Assembly (NCBI RefSeq): GCF_003074055.1
Contig: NZ_CP029043.1
Location: forward strand, 744,001-808,000
Source: Streptomyces nigra
GTDB taxonomy: Bacteria > Actinomycetota > Actinomycetes > Streptomycetales > Streptomycetaceae
Length of the DNA: 64,000 nt
Direction of reading: 5' to 3'
The notes below the pieces were generated by a model. The model was not told where the DNA came from, made no database searches, and worked only from the letters and a program-made list of their open reading frames with translations. Positions 1-20,660 of the stretch are shown here, in pieces; position 1 is the stretch's first letter, and each line of letters starts with the position of its first letter. The translations under genes were made by a program, and so were the position numbers.

Positions 1-1456
1 CGGCCGCGTTGAGATGCATGTAGTCCATGTACGACCTGGTCATCCGGCGCAGAGCCTCCCGCCGGTCGGTGGACGAGCCCTTCTCCAGCTGGTGCACGGT
101 CTCCGCCTGCCACAGGGCGCCGTTGCGCCCGGTGACGCACCGCTGCTCGATGATGCCCAGCAGCGGTTCCCGCCACGCCGTGTCCATCCCGGCCAGCTCC
201 AGGCCCCTGTGGGCCAGCGGCAGCAGCCGCCGCAGGACGAGTTCGGTGACGGGGACCTCGCCCACGCCCGGCCAGTACAGACGGGCGTCGATGCCGTCGC
301 GGGCGGCGGTGTGCAGGTTCTCCTCGGCCGCCGCGAACGACATCCGCGACCAGACGGGCCGGTCCTCGTCGACCAGGGCGCGGGTGAGGCCGTAGTAGAA
401 GGCGCCGTTGGCGATGGTGTCGGAGACGGTGGGGCCCGCGGGCAGGACGCGGTTCTCGATGCGCAGATGCGGTCCGCTGTCGGTGACGGCGTAGACGGGC
501 CGGTTCCAGCGGTAGATGGTGCCGTTGTGCAAGGTCAGCTCGCCCAGTTCGGGGACCCGGCCGTCTTCGTGCAGCAGGCGCGGATCCTCGTCGTCGCACA
601 GTGGCAGCAGCGCCGGGAAGTAGCGCACGTTCTCCTCGAACAGGTCGAAGACGCTGGTGATCCAGCGTTCGCCGAACCACACCCGCGGCCGTACGCCCTG
701 CGCCTTGATCTCCACCGGACGGGTGTCCGTGGCCTGCTCGAACAGCGGGATACGGGTCTCCCGCCACAGTTCACGGCCGAAGAGGTACGGGGAGTTCGCG
801 GCCAGGGCGATCTGCACCCCGGCGATGGCCTGGGCGGCGTTCCAGTAGTCCGCGAACTCCCTCGGCGAGACCTGGAGGTGGAACTGCGTGCTGGTGCAGG
901 CGGCCTCCGGGGTGATCGTGTCCGCGTACGTGGACAGGCGCTCCTCGCCGTCCACGACGATCCGCAGGTCCTCGCCGCGGGCCGCGAAGATCTGCTCGTT
1001 GAGCAGCCGGTAGCGCGGGTCGCCGGACAGCGCGGCCTCGCCGACGTCGTCCTCGCCGAGGGTCGGCAGAATGCCGATCATGATCAGATGGGCGCCGACG
1101 GCCGAGGCGCGGTCCTCGGCGTGGTTGAGGGCGTCGCGGATCGCCTGCTCCCAGGCGCCTGGGCCGCCGGTCGTCAGCTCCCGGGGCGGGATGTTGATCT
1201 CGAGGTTGAAGCGGCCCAGCTCGCTGTCCCAGGCGGGGTCGGCGATGGCCTGGAGGACCTCGGTGTTCCGCATCGCCGGCAGTCCGTCGTCGTCGACGAG
1301 GTTGAGTTCGATCTCGAGCCCGACGCGCGGGCGCTCGCTCTCGAACGTCGACTCGCGCAGCATCTGCGCCAGCACGTCGAGACAGGTGTGCATCTTCTCC
1401 CGGTAGCGGCGGCGGTCCTCGCGCGTGAACACCCGGGCCGGCACATCGCGTCCCAT
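1..1456 (-). CDS. Glutamate-cysteine ligase family protein (GCS2/YbdK type), 3' end cut by window
   Basis: This gene enters from the left edge and its C-terminus lies outside the window; about 485 residues are visible. The translation has the features of ATP-dependent carboxylate-amine ligases of the GCS2 group: VGLEIELNLVDD near residue 45, NLEINIPP near residue 87, TSTQFHLQVSP and HLRIENRVLPAGPTVSDT. Enzymes of this group join glutamate to an amine or cysteine using ATP, for example the first step of mycothiol-like or ergothioneine pathways, but the acceptor cannot be read here. The ATG at 1456 is preceded by a GGGAGGG ribosome site. It lies 134 bp downstream of cchK on the same strand, so read-through from the iron-regulated promoter is possible. 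Family assignment is fairly sure; the substrate is unknown. Confidence 0.82.
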   Translation of the reverse strand, partial: MGRDVPARVFTREDRRRYREKMHTCLDVLAQMLRESTFESERPRVGLEIELNLVDDDGLPAMRNTEVLQAIADPAWDSELGRFNLEINIPPRELTTGGPGAWEQAIRDALNHAEDRASAVGAHLIMIGILPTLGEDDVGEAALSGDPRYRLLNEQIFAARGEDLRIVVDGEERLSTYADTITPEAACTSTQFHLQVSPREFADYWNAAQAIAGVQIALAANSPYLFGRELWRETRIPLFEQATDTRPVEIKAQGVRPRVWFGERWITSVFDLFEENVRYFPALLPLCDDEDPRLLHEDGRVPELGELTLHNGTIYRWNRPVYAVTDSGPHLRIENRVLPAGPTVSDTIANGAFYYGLTRALVDEDRPVWSRMSFAAAEENLHTAARDGIDARLYWPGVGEVPVTELVLRRLLPLAHRGLELAGMDTAWREPLLGIIEQRCVTGRNGALWQAETVHQLEKGSSTDRREALRRMTRSYMDYMHLNAA

Positions 1457-1590
1457 GGGGCCCTCCCGAGTTCCCTCGGCGGTCACCTTTCCGGTCCCAG
1501 AGTCCCACCTCGGAGGCGACCCGGACAGCCGACGACGTGGAAGCCGCCCTGCAGAGGACCCGGAGCCCTTTTGTGCCGCCGAGGAACAAA

Positions 1591-1800
1591 CTAATCCTGG
1601 ACCCGCGCGAGGGACCGGGGCCGCAGATCGGTCCAGTGCGTGTCGACGTAGTCCAGGCACGCCCGCCGGGAGTCCTCCCCGAACACGGCCGCCCACCCTC
1701 CGGGCACCTCGGCGAAGGACGGCCACAGCGAGTGCTGGCCCTCGTCGTTCACCAGGACCAGGAAGCGGCCCTCGTCGTCGTCGAAGGGGTTGGTGCTCAT
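1591..1800 (-). CDS. cchK: MbtH-like NRPS accessory protein
   Basis: This 69-residue protein is a typical MbtH-like partner that binds adenylation domains of NRPSs and is needed for their solubility or activity. The family signature is complete: [28 protein letters not shown] and [14 protein letters not shown]. The start at 1800 is chosen because GAGGAGG lies about 7 bases upstream and MSTNPFDD is the usual N-terminus; an upstream in-frame start at 1833 would add residues unlike the family. It is divergent from cchJ with an iron box between them. By position and family it should serve the CchH adenylation domains. Confidence 0.95.
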   Translation of the reverse strand: MSTNPFDDDEGRFLVLVNDEGQHSLWPSFAEVPGGWAAVFGEDSRRACLDYVDTHWTDLRPRSLARVQD

Positions 1801-1849
1801 GCTCGGCGCCTCCTCGGATCCCGACCGGACCACTGACAGACCGTCAACC

Positions 1850-1868
1850 TTAGGTTAGCCTTGCCTAA
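1850..1868. promoter_or_regulatory. Iron box (DmdR1/IdeR operator) between cchK and cchJ
   Basis: The sequence TTAGGTTAGCCTTGCCTAA matches the recalled streptomycete iron box (TTAGGTTAGGCTCACCTAA) at 16 of 19 positions. It is 49 bp upstream of the cchK start and 59 bp upstream of the cchJ start. One repressor dimer pair here could shut off both divergent genes under iron-replete conditions. Confidence 0.88.
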
Positions 1869-1927
1869 TTGGCGAGCCTAGTGTGTCCCTCCCCGTCCCA
1901 CAAGGTCCCCTGGATCGAAGGAGACGT

Positions 1928-3031
1928 ATGCGCCGCGCGCCCGACGTCCAGCATCCCTTCGCCCCGTACGGCCTGCCGGATGCGCCCGGCACCGGCGCCT
2001 TCTGGTCCCGCGCGGGGGCGCCCGCCTCGGTCCCCGACGGCGACGGCGGCTGGCGGACCCTCTTCCTGTGGCGGGGCTCCCCGGCGAGCATCCACTTCGA
2101 GAGCCGTCCGGAACGGGTGCCGCTGCGCCGCTGGGCGGACACGGACTGCTGGTACGCCGAGGTCGCCCTGCCCACGCGACTGCGGATGACGTACTGGTTC
2201 CTGTCCGGCGGCCAGGCGTACGCGGACCCCTTGAACCCTGCCGGGGTGGGCGGGGACCGGTCCGTCGCCGCCACGCCGGACTGCCCACCGCAGCCGTACT
2301 GGCCTCCGGTGGGCGCCGACGACGTCCTCCCGCTGCCGCGCACCCGGATCCGCTGGACGGGCGGCCGGCTCGGCGGGCGGCGCACCGTGCGGGTGCAGCC
2401 GGTCGGGGGCGGCGGGCCGGTCGTCCTGCTGCTCGACGGCGACGACTGGCTCCATCTGCATCCGGCGACGACCGCGTTCGAGGCGGCCTTCGCCGCCGGC
2501 GCGATGCCGCCGGTCACGCTCGTGTTCCTGCCCGCCGGGGACCGGGTGACGGAGTTCGCCTGCCGTCCCGGGCTGTGGGAGGCGGTCCGGGACGAGTTGC
2601 TGCCGCTGGTGGCGGAGGCGGGAGTGCCGGCGGACCAGGACCGGCTCGTGGTCGCCGGGCAGAGCCTCGGCGGGCTGAGCGCCCTGTACGCCGCGCTGCG
2701 CTTCCCGGAGCTGGTCACGCGGGTCGCGTGCCAGTCGGGTGCCTTCTGGTGGGCGCCGGGCGCCGCGCAAGGACCGGACCCGCTGGGCGGTGAGGTGGGC
2801 GGGACCGTCGCCGCGCTGCTGCGGGGGGGCACCGATCTGTCCGGGCTGCGGATCGCGTTCGACGTGGGCGAGCACGAGCGACGGATGCTCCCCCACTGCG
2901 CCCTGGTGGAGGAGCTGTGCGGAAAGGCCGGCGCGGCCGTACGGGTGTCCCGGTCGCCCTCCGGCCATGACCGGGCGGGGTGGCGGCACGCCCTGCTCCG
3001 GGACGTGGCCTGGACGCTGGAGGCCACCTGA
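1928..3031 (+). CDS. cchJ: Ferric-siderophore esterase-like alpha/beta hydrolase
   Basis: The 367-residue product resembles enterochelin esterase (Fes/IroD). The N-terminal half has the Fes-like region with FLWRG and DPLNP. The C-terminal half is an esterase-D-type alpha/beta hydrolase with LLLDGDDW (oxyanion side), the nucleophile elbow GQSLGG (Ser246), an acidic residue in DVGEHERRM and a late histidine in SGHDRAGWRHAL. The start at 1928 has GAAGGAG just upstream. The gene is convergent with cchI, 16 bp apart. Because CchH has no thioesterase, this protein may release or process the peptide, or hydrolyse the ferric complex; the sequence does not decide between these. Confidence 0.9.
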   Translation: MRRAPDVQHPFAPYGLPDAPGTGAFWSRAGAPASVPDGDGGWRTLFLWRGSPASIHFESRPERVPLRRWADTDCWYAEVALPTRLRMTYWFLSGGQAYADPLNPAGVGGDRSVAATPDCPPQPYWPPVGADDVLPLPRTRIRWTGGRLGGRRTVRVQPVGGGGPVVLLLDGDDWLHLHPATTAFEAAFAAGAMPPVTLVFLPAGDRVTEFACRPGLWEAVRDELLPLVAEAGVPADQDRLVVAGQSLGGLSALYAALRFPELVTRVACQSGAFWWAPGAAQGPDPLGGEVGGTVAALLRGGTDLSGLRIAFDVGEHERRMLPHCALVEELCGKAGAAVRVSRSPSGHDRAGWRHALLRDVAWTLEAT

Positions 3032-3047
3032 GCGTCCGCCGCGCCCG

Positions 3048-4731
3048 TCACCGGGCGACCGCCCTGCCGTAGTCCGCGTCGCGGGCCAGGAGGTTGCGGT
3101 GGGTGTCCTCGGCCGTGACGACGCCGTCGTCGAGGACGAGGACCCGGTCGGCGGCGTCCAGCAGGGCCGGGCTCGCGGTGATGACGAGGGTGGTGCGGCC
3201 GCGGCGCACTCTCGCGATGTTGCGGGCGATCAACTGCTCGGTGACGGCGTCGACAGCGGTCGTCGGGTCGTGCAGGACCAGGATGTCGGGGCCGGCGAAC
3301 AGGGCGCGGGCCAGGGACAGCCGTTGCCGCTGGCCGCCGGAGAGGTTGGCGCCCCGGTCGCGCACGGCGTGGTCGAGTCCGTCGCGGTGCAGGGCCACGA
3401 CATCGGTGAGCAGGGACGCCTCGACGGCCTCGCGGACCGGGCGGCCGGTGCCCGACGGGTCGATGTTGGAGCGCAGGGTGCCCGCGAAGATCTCCCCGTC
3501 GTACGGGTTCACCAGCAGATGCTCGCGGACCGCCGCCACGGACAGCTCCGGCAGCGGCCGCCCGCCGACCCGGACCTCGCCCTCGTACGCGTCCGGCGGG
3601 ACGTTCACCGCCAGCACCGCCGCCAGGTCGGCCGCCGCGCGCGGCCGGTAGGCGGCGATCGCGACGAACTCCCCCGCCTGGACGTGGAACTTCAGTCCGC
3701 GCAGCGCCCCGTGGCGGACACCGTCCACCTCCAGGCCACGAGCAGGGGCGGGGCGCCCGTCGCCGGGGGTCATCACCGGCGGGGCGCTCAGGACGAGGGC
3801 CATGCGGTCGGCCGAGGCCCGCGCGATCATCACGTACTTCGGCATCTCGGAGAACATCTTCAGCGGTTCGATGATGAACTGCGCGAGCCCCACCGCCATG
3901 ACGAGTTCGCCGACGCCGATCCGGCCCTCGAACGCCAGCCAGCCCGCCAGCACGGTGACGGCGGCGGCGAGGACGGCGTTCAGGGCCAGTGCGGTGCCCG
4001 CGTACACGCCGTTCACCTTGGCGACGGTGACCGCCTGGCGCCTGGCCTCCGTGCTCACCGTCCGGTACGAGCGGAACGCGGCGTGGTTCCCGCCGAAGCC
4101 GTGCAGGGGGCGCAGTCCGGTGATGAGGTCGGCGACCTTCGCGCCCGCCCGCGCCACCCGCGCCTGCTGCTCGCGCGTGCTCGCCCCGATCCGCCGGGAC
4201 AGCACGCTGAGCACCGTCAGGATCGCCACGGTGCCCACGACGACCAGCAGTCCGAGCCGGAGGTCGGCGATGCCCAGCGCGACCGCCGCGACCAGCACCG
4301 CCACCAGGGAGCTGATGAGCAGCGGCACCACCTCGATGATGTCGGCCGTCTGGTCGGCGTCCTCGGTGGCGACGGTGAGGATCTCGCCGGACTTCAGATC
4401 GACGTCCCGGGCCACCGGCTGCAGCCCGTGGGAGGCGACCCGCACCCGCCAGCGGTGCGCCTCCGTGGTGTTGGCCTTCTGCAGGACGCGCATCCCGAAC
4501 CGCCACGACAGGGACACCGTCGTGATGATCACCGCCAGCGCGGCGACCGACAGCGCGAGGGCCTCGGGGGCGCGGTCGCGCAGGGCGTGCTCCACGATCA
4601 GGCCGAGCGCGATCGGGAAGGCGGTCTCCCCCGCCTGGTACAGGCCCATGAGGAGGGTGCCGCTCGCCATGGCGCCGACGTTGCGCCGCAGGGCGGTGCG
4701 CAGGATCTCGGCCCCGGTGCGGGGCCCCTGG

Positions 4732-4745
<14 letters not shown>
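3048..4745 (-). CDS. cchI: Half ABC exporter with degenerate nucleotide-binding domain
   Basis: The 565-residue protein has an N-terminal exporter-type membrane domain (about residues 20-300) and a C-terminal ABC domain. The signature LSGGQ is intact (residues 468-472). The ATP-handling motifs are lost: the Walker A site reads [12 protein letters not shown] (363-373), the Q-loop position has NPYDGE, Walker B ends LVLHDP instead of LDEP, and the H-loop has ASPA. It should therefore be catalytically passive and supply only LSGGQ to a partner. CchG is the exact complement. The start ATG at 4745 overlaps the end of cchH by 14 bp, implying translational coupling. Likely role: export of the finished siderophore across the membrane. 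Confidence 0.9.
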
Positions 4746-15645
<10,900 letters not shown>

Positions 15646-15652
15646 CGAAGAC

Positions 15653-17485
15653 TCAGCACCCTTTCCCGAAGTCCTGTGGGAGCCCCTCCGGGCCCGCCCG
15701 GCCGCCTTCGCGCCACGCCTGCCAGAGACGGGCGTACCGGCCGCCCAGGGCGACCAGTTCCTCGTGCGTGCCCTGTTCGACGACCCGTCCCGCGTCCAGG
15801 ACGGCGATCCGGTCGGCCGCCACCGCCTGGGTGAGCCGGTGGGCCACGAACAGGGTGGTGCGGCCCGCGCAGGCGGCGCGCACCGCGCGTTCCAGTTCGG
15901 CGGCCCCCTCGCTGCCGGCCTCCGCGGTGGACTCGTCGAGCACGACGACGGGTGACCGGGCCAGGACCAGGCGGGCCAGAGCGACGTGGGCGACCTTGGT
16001 GACGTCCAGGCGTTCGCCGCCCTCACCGACGGGTGTGTCCAGGCCGTCGGGGAGCAGCCGGACCCAGCTGTCGGCTCCGACCGTGCGCAGCGCCTCCCAC
16101 AGCTGGGCGTCGGTCGCCCCGGGCGCGGACAGCCGCAGGTCGTCGGCGAGCGGCCCGGAGAAGACATGGGTCTCCTGCGTCAGGATGCTCACCAGGGCGC
16201 GGGCCCCCGCCTCGTCCAGCTCGGCGAGATCGGCCGGTCCGATCCGTACCGACCCGGACTGCGGGATGCCGATGCCCGCGACCAGGGCGGCGAGTGTCGA
16301 CTTGCCCGCTCCGGTCGCGCCGACGAGTGCGAGGGAGCCGCCCGCCGGGATGGTCAGGTCGATGTCCCTGAGGACCGGTTCCTCGCCGCCGGGGTAACGG
16401 AACGTCAGACCGCGGACCACCACCGGGTGCGGGACCTGGCCCGGCGGTGCGACGGCGGGGTCTCCGACGAGGCGTTCCCCGGCCTCCTCCCCCAGGACGC
16501 CGACCAGCCGGGTCAGGCTCGCGCCCGACTTCTGCGCCTCGTCGAAGGTGAACATGATCAGTCCCAGCGGGGTGAACAGCCGGTGGAACAGCAGGGGGGC
16601 CGCCGCGACCTCGCCGAGGCTCGCGGCACCGGCCTCCAGCAGCGCGTAACCGACACCGATGATCAGGACGAGCCCGATGAACTCGGCGCGGTTCTCCCGG
16701 CCGACGAACCGGCCGAAGAGGCGGAACACGTCGATGCCGAGCTCGCGCACCCGCCAGGACGCGGCGGTGACCTTCTCCCGGAAGGGCTCCTCCAGCCGGT
16801 GGGCGCGGACCGTGTCGATCCCGTCGAGGGCGCTGATCAGGGCCTGCGCCCGGTCCGCCTGCGCCAGCCGCTGCCGCCGGTACAGCGGGGCGGACCGGGG
16901 CAGATACCAGCGCAGCGCCAGCGCGTAGGCGGGCAGGGCACCGGCGCCCGCAAGGCCGAGCCGCCAGTCCAGGCCGAACATGCCGGCGGTGGCGATGGCG
17001 ACCAGCACGCCCGCCGAGAACACGGTCGGGACGGCCGTACGGATGCCCTTGGAGACGACGGCCACGTCGTCGCCGACGCGGGAGAGGACGTCTCCCCTGC
17101 CGACCTGCTCGACGCGGTCGCCGGGCATGGCGAGCACCGCGCGGACGGCCCCTTCGCGCAGCCGCGCCAGCAGGTCGGCGCCGAGGCGGCCGATGAGGTA
17201 GGCCGACGCGGCGGTGGCTGCGGCGCCGAGCAGCGCGGCGGCCACCGTCAGCGTCCCGACGGTGACGAGCACCGAGCGCGGCCCGCCGTCGGCGACCGCG
17301 TCGACGATCCGGCCGAGCAGGAGCACGGGCAGCACCTGGAGGGCGGCGCCCGCCACCGTGGTGAGCACGGTGGCGGTGGTCGGCCAGGGCCGCTCGCGGC
17401 AGTGCGCCGCGACCCAGCGGCCGGCCTCGCGCGCGCCGGCGGTGCGCAGCACGGCCGGCGCGGGACGGGAGTCGACGGTGGTCAT
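15653..17485 (-). CDS. cchG: Half ABC exporter, catalytically competent subunit
   Basis: The 610-residue protein has a six-helix exporter domain (about residues 40-320) and an ABC domain. Walker A is canonical (GATGAGKST, 389-397), as are the Q-loop (Q437), Walker B with catalytic glutamate (VVVLDE, 513-518) and the H-loop (H549). The signature motif is lost: the position that should read LSGGQ is GEGGE (487-491). This is the mirror image of CchI, so one good composite ATP site would form from CchG Walker motifs and the CchI signature. The gene sits between cchF (43 bp) and cchH (7 bp) in the same transcription unit. Role: siderophore export with CchI. Confidence 0.9.
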   Translation of the reverse strand: MTTVDSRPAPAVLRTAGAREAGRWVAAHCRERPWPTTATVLTTVAGAALQVLPVLLLGRIVDAVADGGPRSVLVTVGTLTVAAALLGAAATAASAYLIGRLGADLLARLREGAVRAVLAMPGDRVEQVGRGDVLSRVGDDVAVVSKGIRTAVPTVFSAGVLVAIATAGMFGLDWRLGLAGAGALPAYALALRWYLPRSAPLYRRQRLAQADRAQALISALDGIDTVRAHRLEEPFREKVTAASWRVRELGIDVFRLFGRFVGRENRAEFIGLVLIIGVGYALLEAGAASLGEVAAAPLLFHRLFTPLGLIMFTFDEAQKSGASLTRLVGVLGEEAGERLVGDPAVAPPGQVPHPVVVRGLTFRYPGGEEPVLRDIDLTIPAGGSLALVGATGAGKSTLAALVAGIGIPQSGSVRIGPADLAELDEAGARALVSILTQETHVFSGPLADDLRLSAPGATDAQLWEALRTVGADSWVRLLPDGLDTPVGEGGERLDVTKVAHVALARLVLARSPVVVLDESTAEAGSEGAAELERAVRAACAGRTTLFVAHRLTQAVAADRIAVLDAGRVVEQGTHEELVALGGRYARLWQAWREGGRAGPEGLPQDFGKGC

Positions 17486-17528
17486 ACGGCGGCCTCGATG
17501 GGCCGGGGGCTGGGGGTGCCGGCCGGCA

Positions 17529-18587
17529 TCACCGGCCGGCCGCGGACTTCACGAGTTCGTCCACCGCGTACGGCATGGACAGCAGGGTGCCCTGGGAGAT
17601 GGCGGCGCCGACCGCGGGGCCCTCGCTGTCGAGCAGGTAGGAGACGTTGCCCTGTTTCACGGCGTCGAGGTTGGTGAACAGCTCGAACTTCTTCAGGGCC
17701 TCGGTGTCGGCCTTGTCGTTGATGACGAAGATGTGGTCGACGTCGACGAGGTCGAGGCGTTCGGGCGACAGCTTGGTGTAGAAGCTGCCGTCGGCGATGT
17801 CGTCGATCTTCTTCTGGTACGTGAAGCCGATGCCGGAGACGAGCCGGCCGCGGACGTCGGTGGAGGTGAACGGGGCCACGGAGTTCTCGTACCAGGACAG
17901 CGCGACGGCGGTGCGGCCCGCGAACTCGGGGTGGTCCTTGCCGGCCCGGTCGAGTTGGGCCTGGATGTCTTTGACCCTGCGTTCGCCTTCCTCGGCCCGG
18001 CCGAGCGCCTTGGCGATGTGCAGGGCGTTGTCCTGCCAAGGGGCGCTGAAGAGTTCCTTCTCGGCCTTGGTGCGGGCCACGGTGGGGGCGAGGCGGGAGA
18101 GCTTGTCGTAGCCGGCCCGGTCGATCTCGGAGTAGACCGCGATGATCAGGTCGGGGCGCAGGGCGGCGATCTTCTCGTAGTTGGGGCCGGAGTCGCCGTT
18201 CTTCATGACGACCTCTGGTTTCGTGTCGCCCCATCTGTCCTTCACCCACGGCCACTGGGTGTTGATGTCGGGGCTGCGGCCGGCGGGGTTGGGGTACTGG
18301 TCGGTCATGCCGACGGGCTTGATGCCGAACGCGAGGACGGTCTGGTCGTCGGTGTAGCCGACGGTGACGACGCGTTCGGGGGCCTCGGTGATCTCGGTCG
18401 TGCCGAAGGCGTGCTCCACGGTGACCGGGAAGGCGCCGGCCGCCGCCTTGGTGGCGCCGCGGTCCTCGCCGGGCGTGTCGTCGTCGGATCCGCAGCCGGC
18501 GAGCAGGCCGGCGCCGAGGACCGCGGCGGACAGCAGCGCCGCCGTCCGCCGCCGGGGCCTCTTCCGCAAAGTGGTGTGCAGGAGCAT
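17529..18587 (-). CDS. cchF: Ferric-siderophore substrate-binding lipoprotein
   Basis: The 352-residue product is an iron-siderophore periplasmic-binding-type protein (FepB/FecB fold) anchored to the membrane outer face. The N-terminus has a basic run, a hydrophobic stretch and a lipobox LLAGC, giving a lipidated cysteine near residue 32. The rest contains typical class III binding-protein segments: RVVTVGYTDDQTVLAFG, PDINTQWPWV, LRPDLIIAVYSEID and a late VDELV helix. The start at 18587 is preceded by AAGGGGA; the longer version starting at 18650 would bury the signal peptide. An iron box lies 70-88 bp upstream. It delivers the ferric complex to CchCDE. Confidence 0.95.
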   Translation of the reverse strand: MLLHTTLRKRPRRRTAALLSAAVLGAGLLAGCGSDDDTPGEDRGATKAAAGAFPVTVEHAFGTTEITEAPERVVTVGYTDDQTVLAFGIKPVGMTDQYPNPAGRSPDINTQWPWVKDRWGDTKPEVVMKNGDSGPNYEKIAALRPDLIIAVYSEIDRAGYDKLSRLAPTVARTKAEKELFSAPWQDNALHIAKALGRAEEGERRVKDIQAQLDRAGKDHPEFAGRTAVALSWYENSVAPFTSTDVRGRLVSGIGFTYQKKIDDIADGSFYTKLSPERLDLVDVDHIFVINDKADTEALKKFELFTNLDAVKQGNVSYLLDSEGPAVGAAISQGTLLSMPYAVDELVKSAAGR

Positions 18588-18656
18588 CCGAAATCCCCTT
18601 GCCTGTCGCGCTGTCGAGCCCCGTCCGAGGCAGCGAAACCGTACCTTCATGCAGGT

Positions 18657-18675
18657 AAGGTAAACCTAGCCTAAG
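18657..18675 (-). promoter_or_regulatory. Iron box upstream of cchF
   Basis: Read on the minus strand the site is TTAGGCTAGGTTTACCTTA, 15 of 19 matches to the recalled DmdR1/IdeR consensus. It lies in the 108-bp gap between cchE and cchF, so cchF-G-H-I probably has its own iron-controlled promoter in addition to read-through from cchB. Confidence 0.78.
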
Positions 18676-18695
18676 TACGTCAACTTGCCTACCGC

Positions 18696-19532
18696 CTAAG
18701 GAAGTTGTACGTGTGTGCGACCGATCGGGATGATGAGCGGACGGCCGCCCACCGGGTCCTCGATCACCTGGGCGCGCAGCCCGAACGCCTCCCGCATCAG
18801 CTCGGCCGTGACGACGTCCCGCGGCGCACCCTGCGCGAGGACCGCCCCGTCCCGCATCACCACGAGGTGATCGCTGTAGCGCGCGGCCAGATTGAGGTCG
18901 TGCAGCACCATCACGACGGTGCGGCCCGACTCGTGCAGATCGTCCACGAGGTCCAGCACCTCGACGGCGTGCGCCAGATCTAGGTAGGTGGTCGGCTCGT
19001 CCAGGAGCAGCAGACCGGTCCCCTGGGCCAGCGTCATCGAGATCCACACCCGTTGGCGCTGACCACCGGACAGCGTGTCGACGGGGCGGTCCGCGAGGTC
19101 GGACACCCCGGTCATGGCCAGGGCGCGCGCCACCACCTCGGCGTCGTCGGAGGACCACTGCCGCAGTCGGCTCTGATGCGGATGACGGCCCCGGGCCACC
19201 AGGTCGGCGACCGTCAGCCCGTCCGGCGCGACGGGCGCCTGCGGCAGCAGACCGAGCCTGCGGGCCACGTCCCGGGTGCGCAGCCGGGCGATGTCCTCGC
19301 CGTCCAGGACGACGGCCCCCTCGGCCGGCTTGAGCAGCCGCGCCAGGGTCCGCAACAGGGTTGACTTCCCACAGCCGTTGGGGCCGATGATCGTGGTGAT
19401 CACGCCGGGCGGGATCTCGACGTCGAGTCCCTCGATGACCGGCCGGGCGCCGTACCCGACCGTGACGGACCGGGCCGCGAGCCGCGCCCCGGCGACCTCG
19501 GCCGGGCTCCCGGTGATGGAGTGGATGGCCAC
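18696..19532 (-). CDS. cchE: Ferric-siderophore ABC importer ATPase (FecE/FepC type)
   Basis: The 278-residue ATPase powers uptake of ferric siderophore. Motifs: Walker [11 protein letters not shown]-loop LLPQAP, signature LSGGQRQR, Walker B LLLLDEPT and switch histidine in VLHDLN. The GTG start at 19532 follows a GGGGGAG ribosome site. It is 24 bp downstream of permease cchD on the same strand. Confidence 0.95.
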   Translation of the reverse strand: MAIHSITGSPAEVAGARLAARSVTVGYGARPVIEGLDVEIPPGVITTIIGPNGCGKSTLLRTLARLLKPAEGAVVLDGEDIARLRTRDVARRLGLLPQAPVAPDGLTVADLVARGRHPHQSRLRQWSSDDAEVVARALAMTGVSDLADRPVDTLSGGQRQRVWISMTLAQGTGLLLLDEPTTYLDLAHAVEVLDLVDDLHESGRTVVMVLHDLNLAARYSDHLVVMRDGAVLAQGAPRDVVTAELMREAFGLRAQVIEDPVGGRPLIIPIGRTHVQLP

Positions 19533-19556
19533 GACTCCCCCTCTTTCTCCGCCTGT

Positions 19557-20660
19557 TCACGCCGTACCGTCCCTGCGCAGATTGGCCCGCACCAGCAGAT
19601 GGACGAGGAAGGGGCCGCCGATCGCCGCCGTGACCACGCCGACCGGCAGGCCGACGGGCAGAGCCGTCCGGGCGACCAGGTCCGAGCCGAGCAGCAGCAG
19701 CGCGCCCGTCACGGCGGACGCCGCGAGCGGCGGGGTGGGACAGCGCGTCAGGCGCATCGCGACCTGCGGGGCGACCAGGGCCACGAACGGCACCGGCCCC
19801 GCCGCGCTCACCGCGACACCGGCCAGCAGGACCGCGCACAGCAGCACGACCGCGCGTACCGCCGCGAAGCGCACGCCCAGTCCGGCCGCCACGTCGTCGC
19901 CCAGGTGCAGGGGGCGGAACGGGAAGGCGGTGGCCGCCACGACGGCGAGCAGGACGACGGTGCCCCACAGGGCGAGCCGCACCTCGTCCCAGGACCGGTT
20001 GTCCAGCGAGCCGATGAGCCAGGCTTGGGCCTGGGCCACGTCCCGGATGTCGGCCGTGGTGAGCAGCCAGGTGGTGACCGCCTCCATCACGGCGCTCACC
20101 GACAGGCCGATGAGGATGAGCCGCAGTCCCTCGATGCCGCGCCGCCATGCGAGGAAGTAGACCAGCAGACCGGTGCCGAGACCCCCGGCGAGGGCCGCCG
20201 CGGACAGCCCGACCGTGTTCATGACGGCTGCGGAGGCACCGCCCGAGACCGTCACCAGGAACACGGCGGTGGCACCGGCGCCGCCGGTGATGCCGAGGAT
20301 GTCCGGGCTGGCCAGCGGGTTGCGGGCGACGGACTGGGTGATCGCCCCGGACACCCCGAGCGCCACACCGACGACGAGACCGGCCAGGGCGCGCGGCAGC
20401 CGCAGGTCCGTGATCACGAATTCGTCGATCCGCTCGCCCCGGCCGAGGAGGGTGGCGACGACCCGGGGCAGGGCGATCGGGAAGTCCCCGACGCCGATCG
20501 ACACACAGAACAGCAGGAAGGTCACCGCGGCGAGCAGCAGGGTGACCAGGACCTGCCAGGGCCGCCACACGAACGACACCGGGCCGAGCCGGACGCCGGG
20601 CAGCACCGGCGCCGTCGCCGCGTCCGGCGGCCCTGATCGCAGCGCCTTCGCCCCGCTCAC
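19557..20660 (-). CDS. cchD: Ferric-siderophore ABC importer permease (FecCD family)
   Basis: The 367-residue polytopic membrane protein belongs to the FecCD/BtuC permease family. Visible landmarks are LRLPRALAGLVVGVALGVSG near the N-terminus, NPLASPDILGITGGAG, LIGLSVSA and GPVPFVALVAPQVAMRL before the cytoplasmic coupling helix. The GTG start at 20660 overlaps the cchC stop by 4 bp (GTGA), a sign of translational coupling; an apparent longer frame upstream lies inside cchC. With cchC it forms the membrane channel of the importer. Confidence 0.94.
   Translation of the reverse strand: MSGAKALRSGPPDAATAPVLPGVRLGPVSFVWRPWQVLVTLLLAAVTFLLFCVSIGVGDFPIALPRVVATLLGRGERIDEFVITDLRLPRALAGLVVGVALGVSGAITQSVARNPLASPDILGITGGAGATAVFLVTVSGGASAAVMNTVGLSAAALAGGLGTGLLVYFLAWRRGIEGLRLILIGLSVSAVMEAVTTWLLTTADIRDVAQAQAWLIGSLDNRSWDEVRLALWGTVVLLAVVAATAFPFRPLHLGDDVAAGLGVRFAAVRAVVLLCAVLLAGVAVSAAGPVPFVALVAPQVAMRLTRCPTPPLAASAVTGALLLLGSDLVARTALPVGLPVGVVTAAIGGPFLVHLLVRANLRRDGTA

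Noticed and set aside
14-1594. A 526-codon open frame on the plus strand at the left edge
   Set aside because: It is antisense to the ligase gene, whose minus-strand translation shows conserved enzyme motifs.
15646-16167. N-terminal extension of cchH by 174 codons
   Set aside because: It lies wholly inside the cchG coding sequence and the start at 15645 gives a protein of the expected length.
18684-18703. Second iron-box-like sequence next to the cchF box
   Set aside because: Only one half resembles the consensus (CCTTAGGC), and it runs into the end of cchE; not supported as a site.
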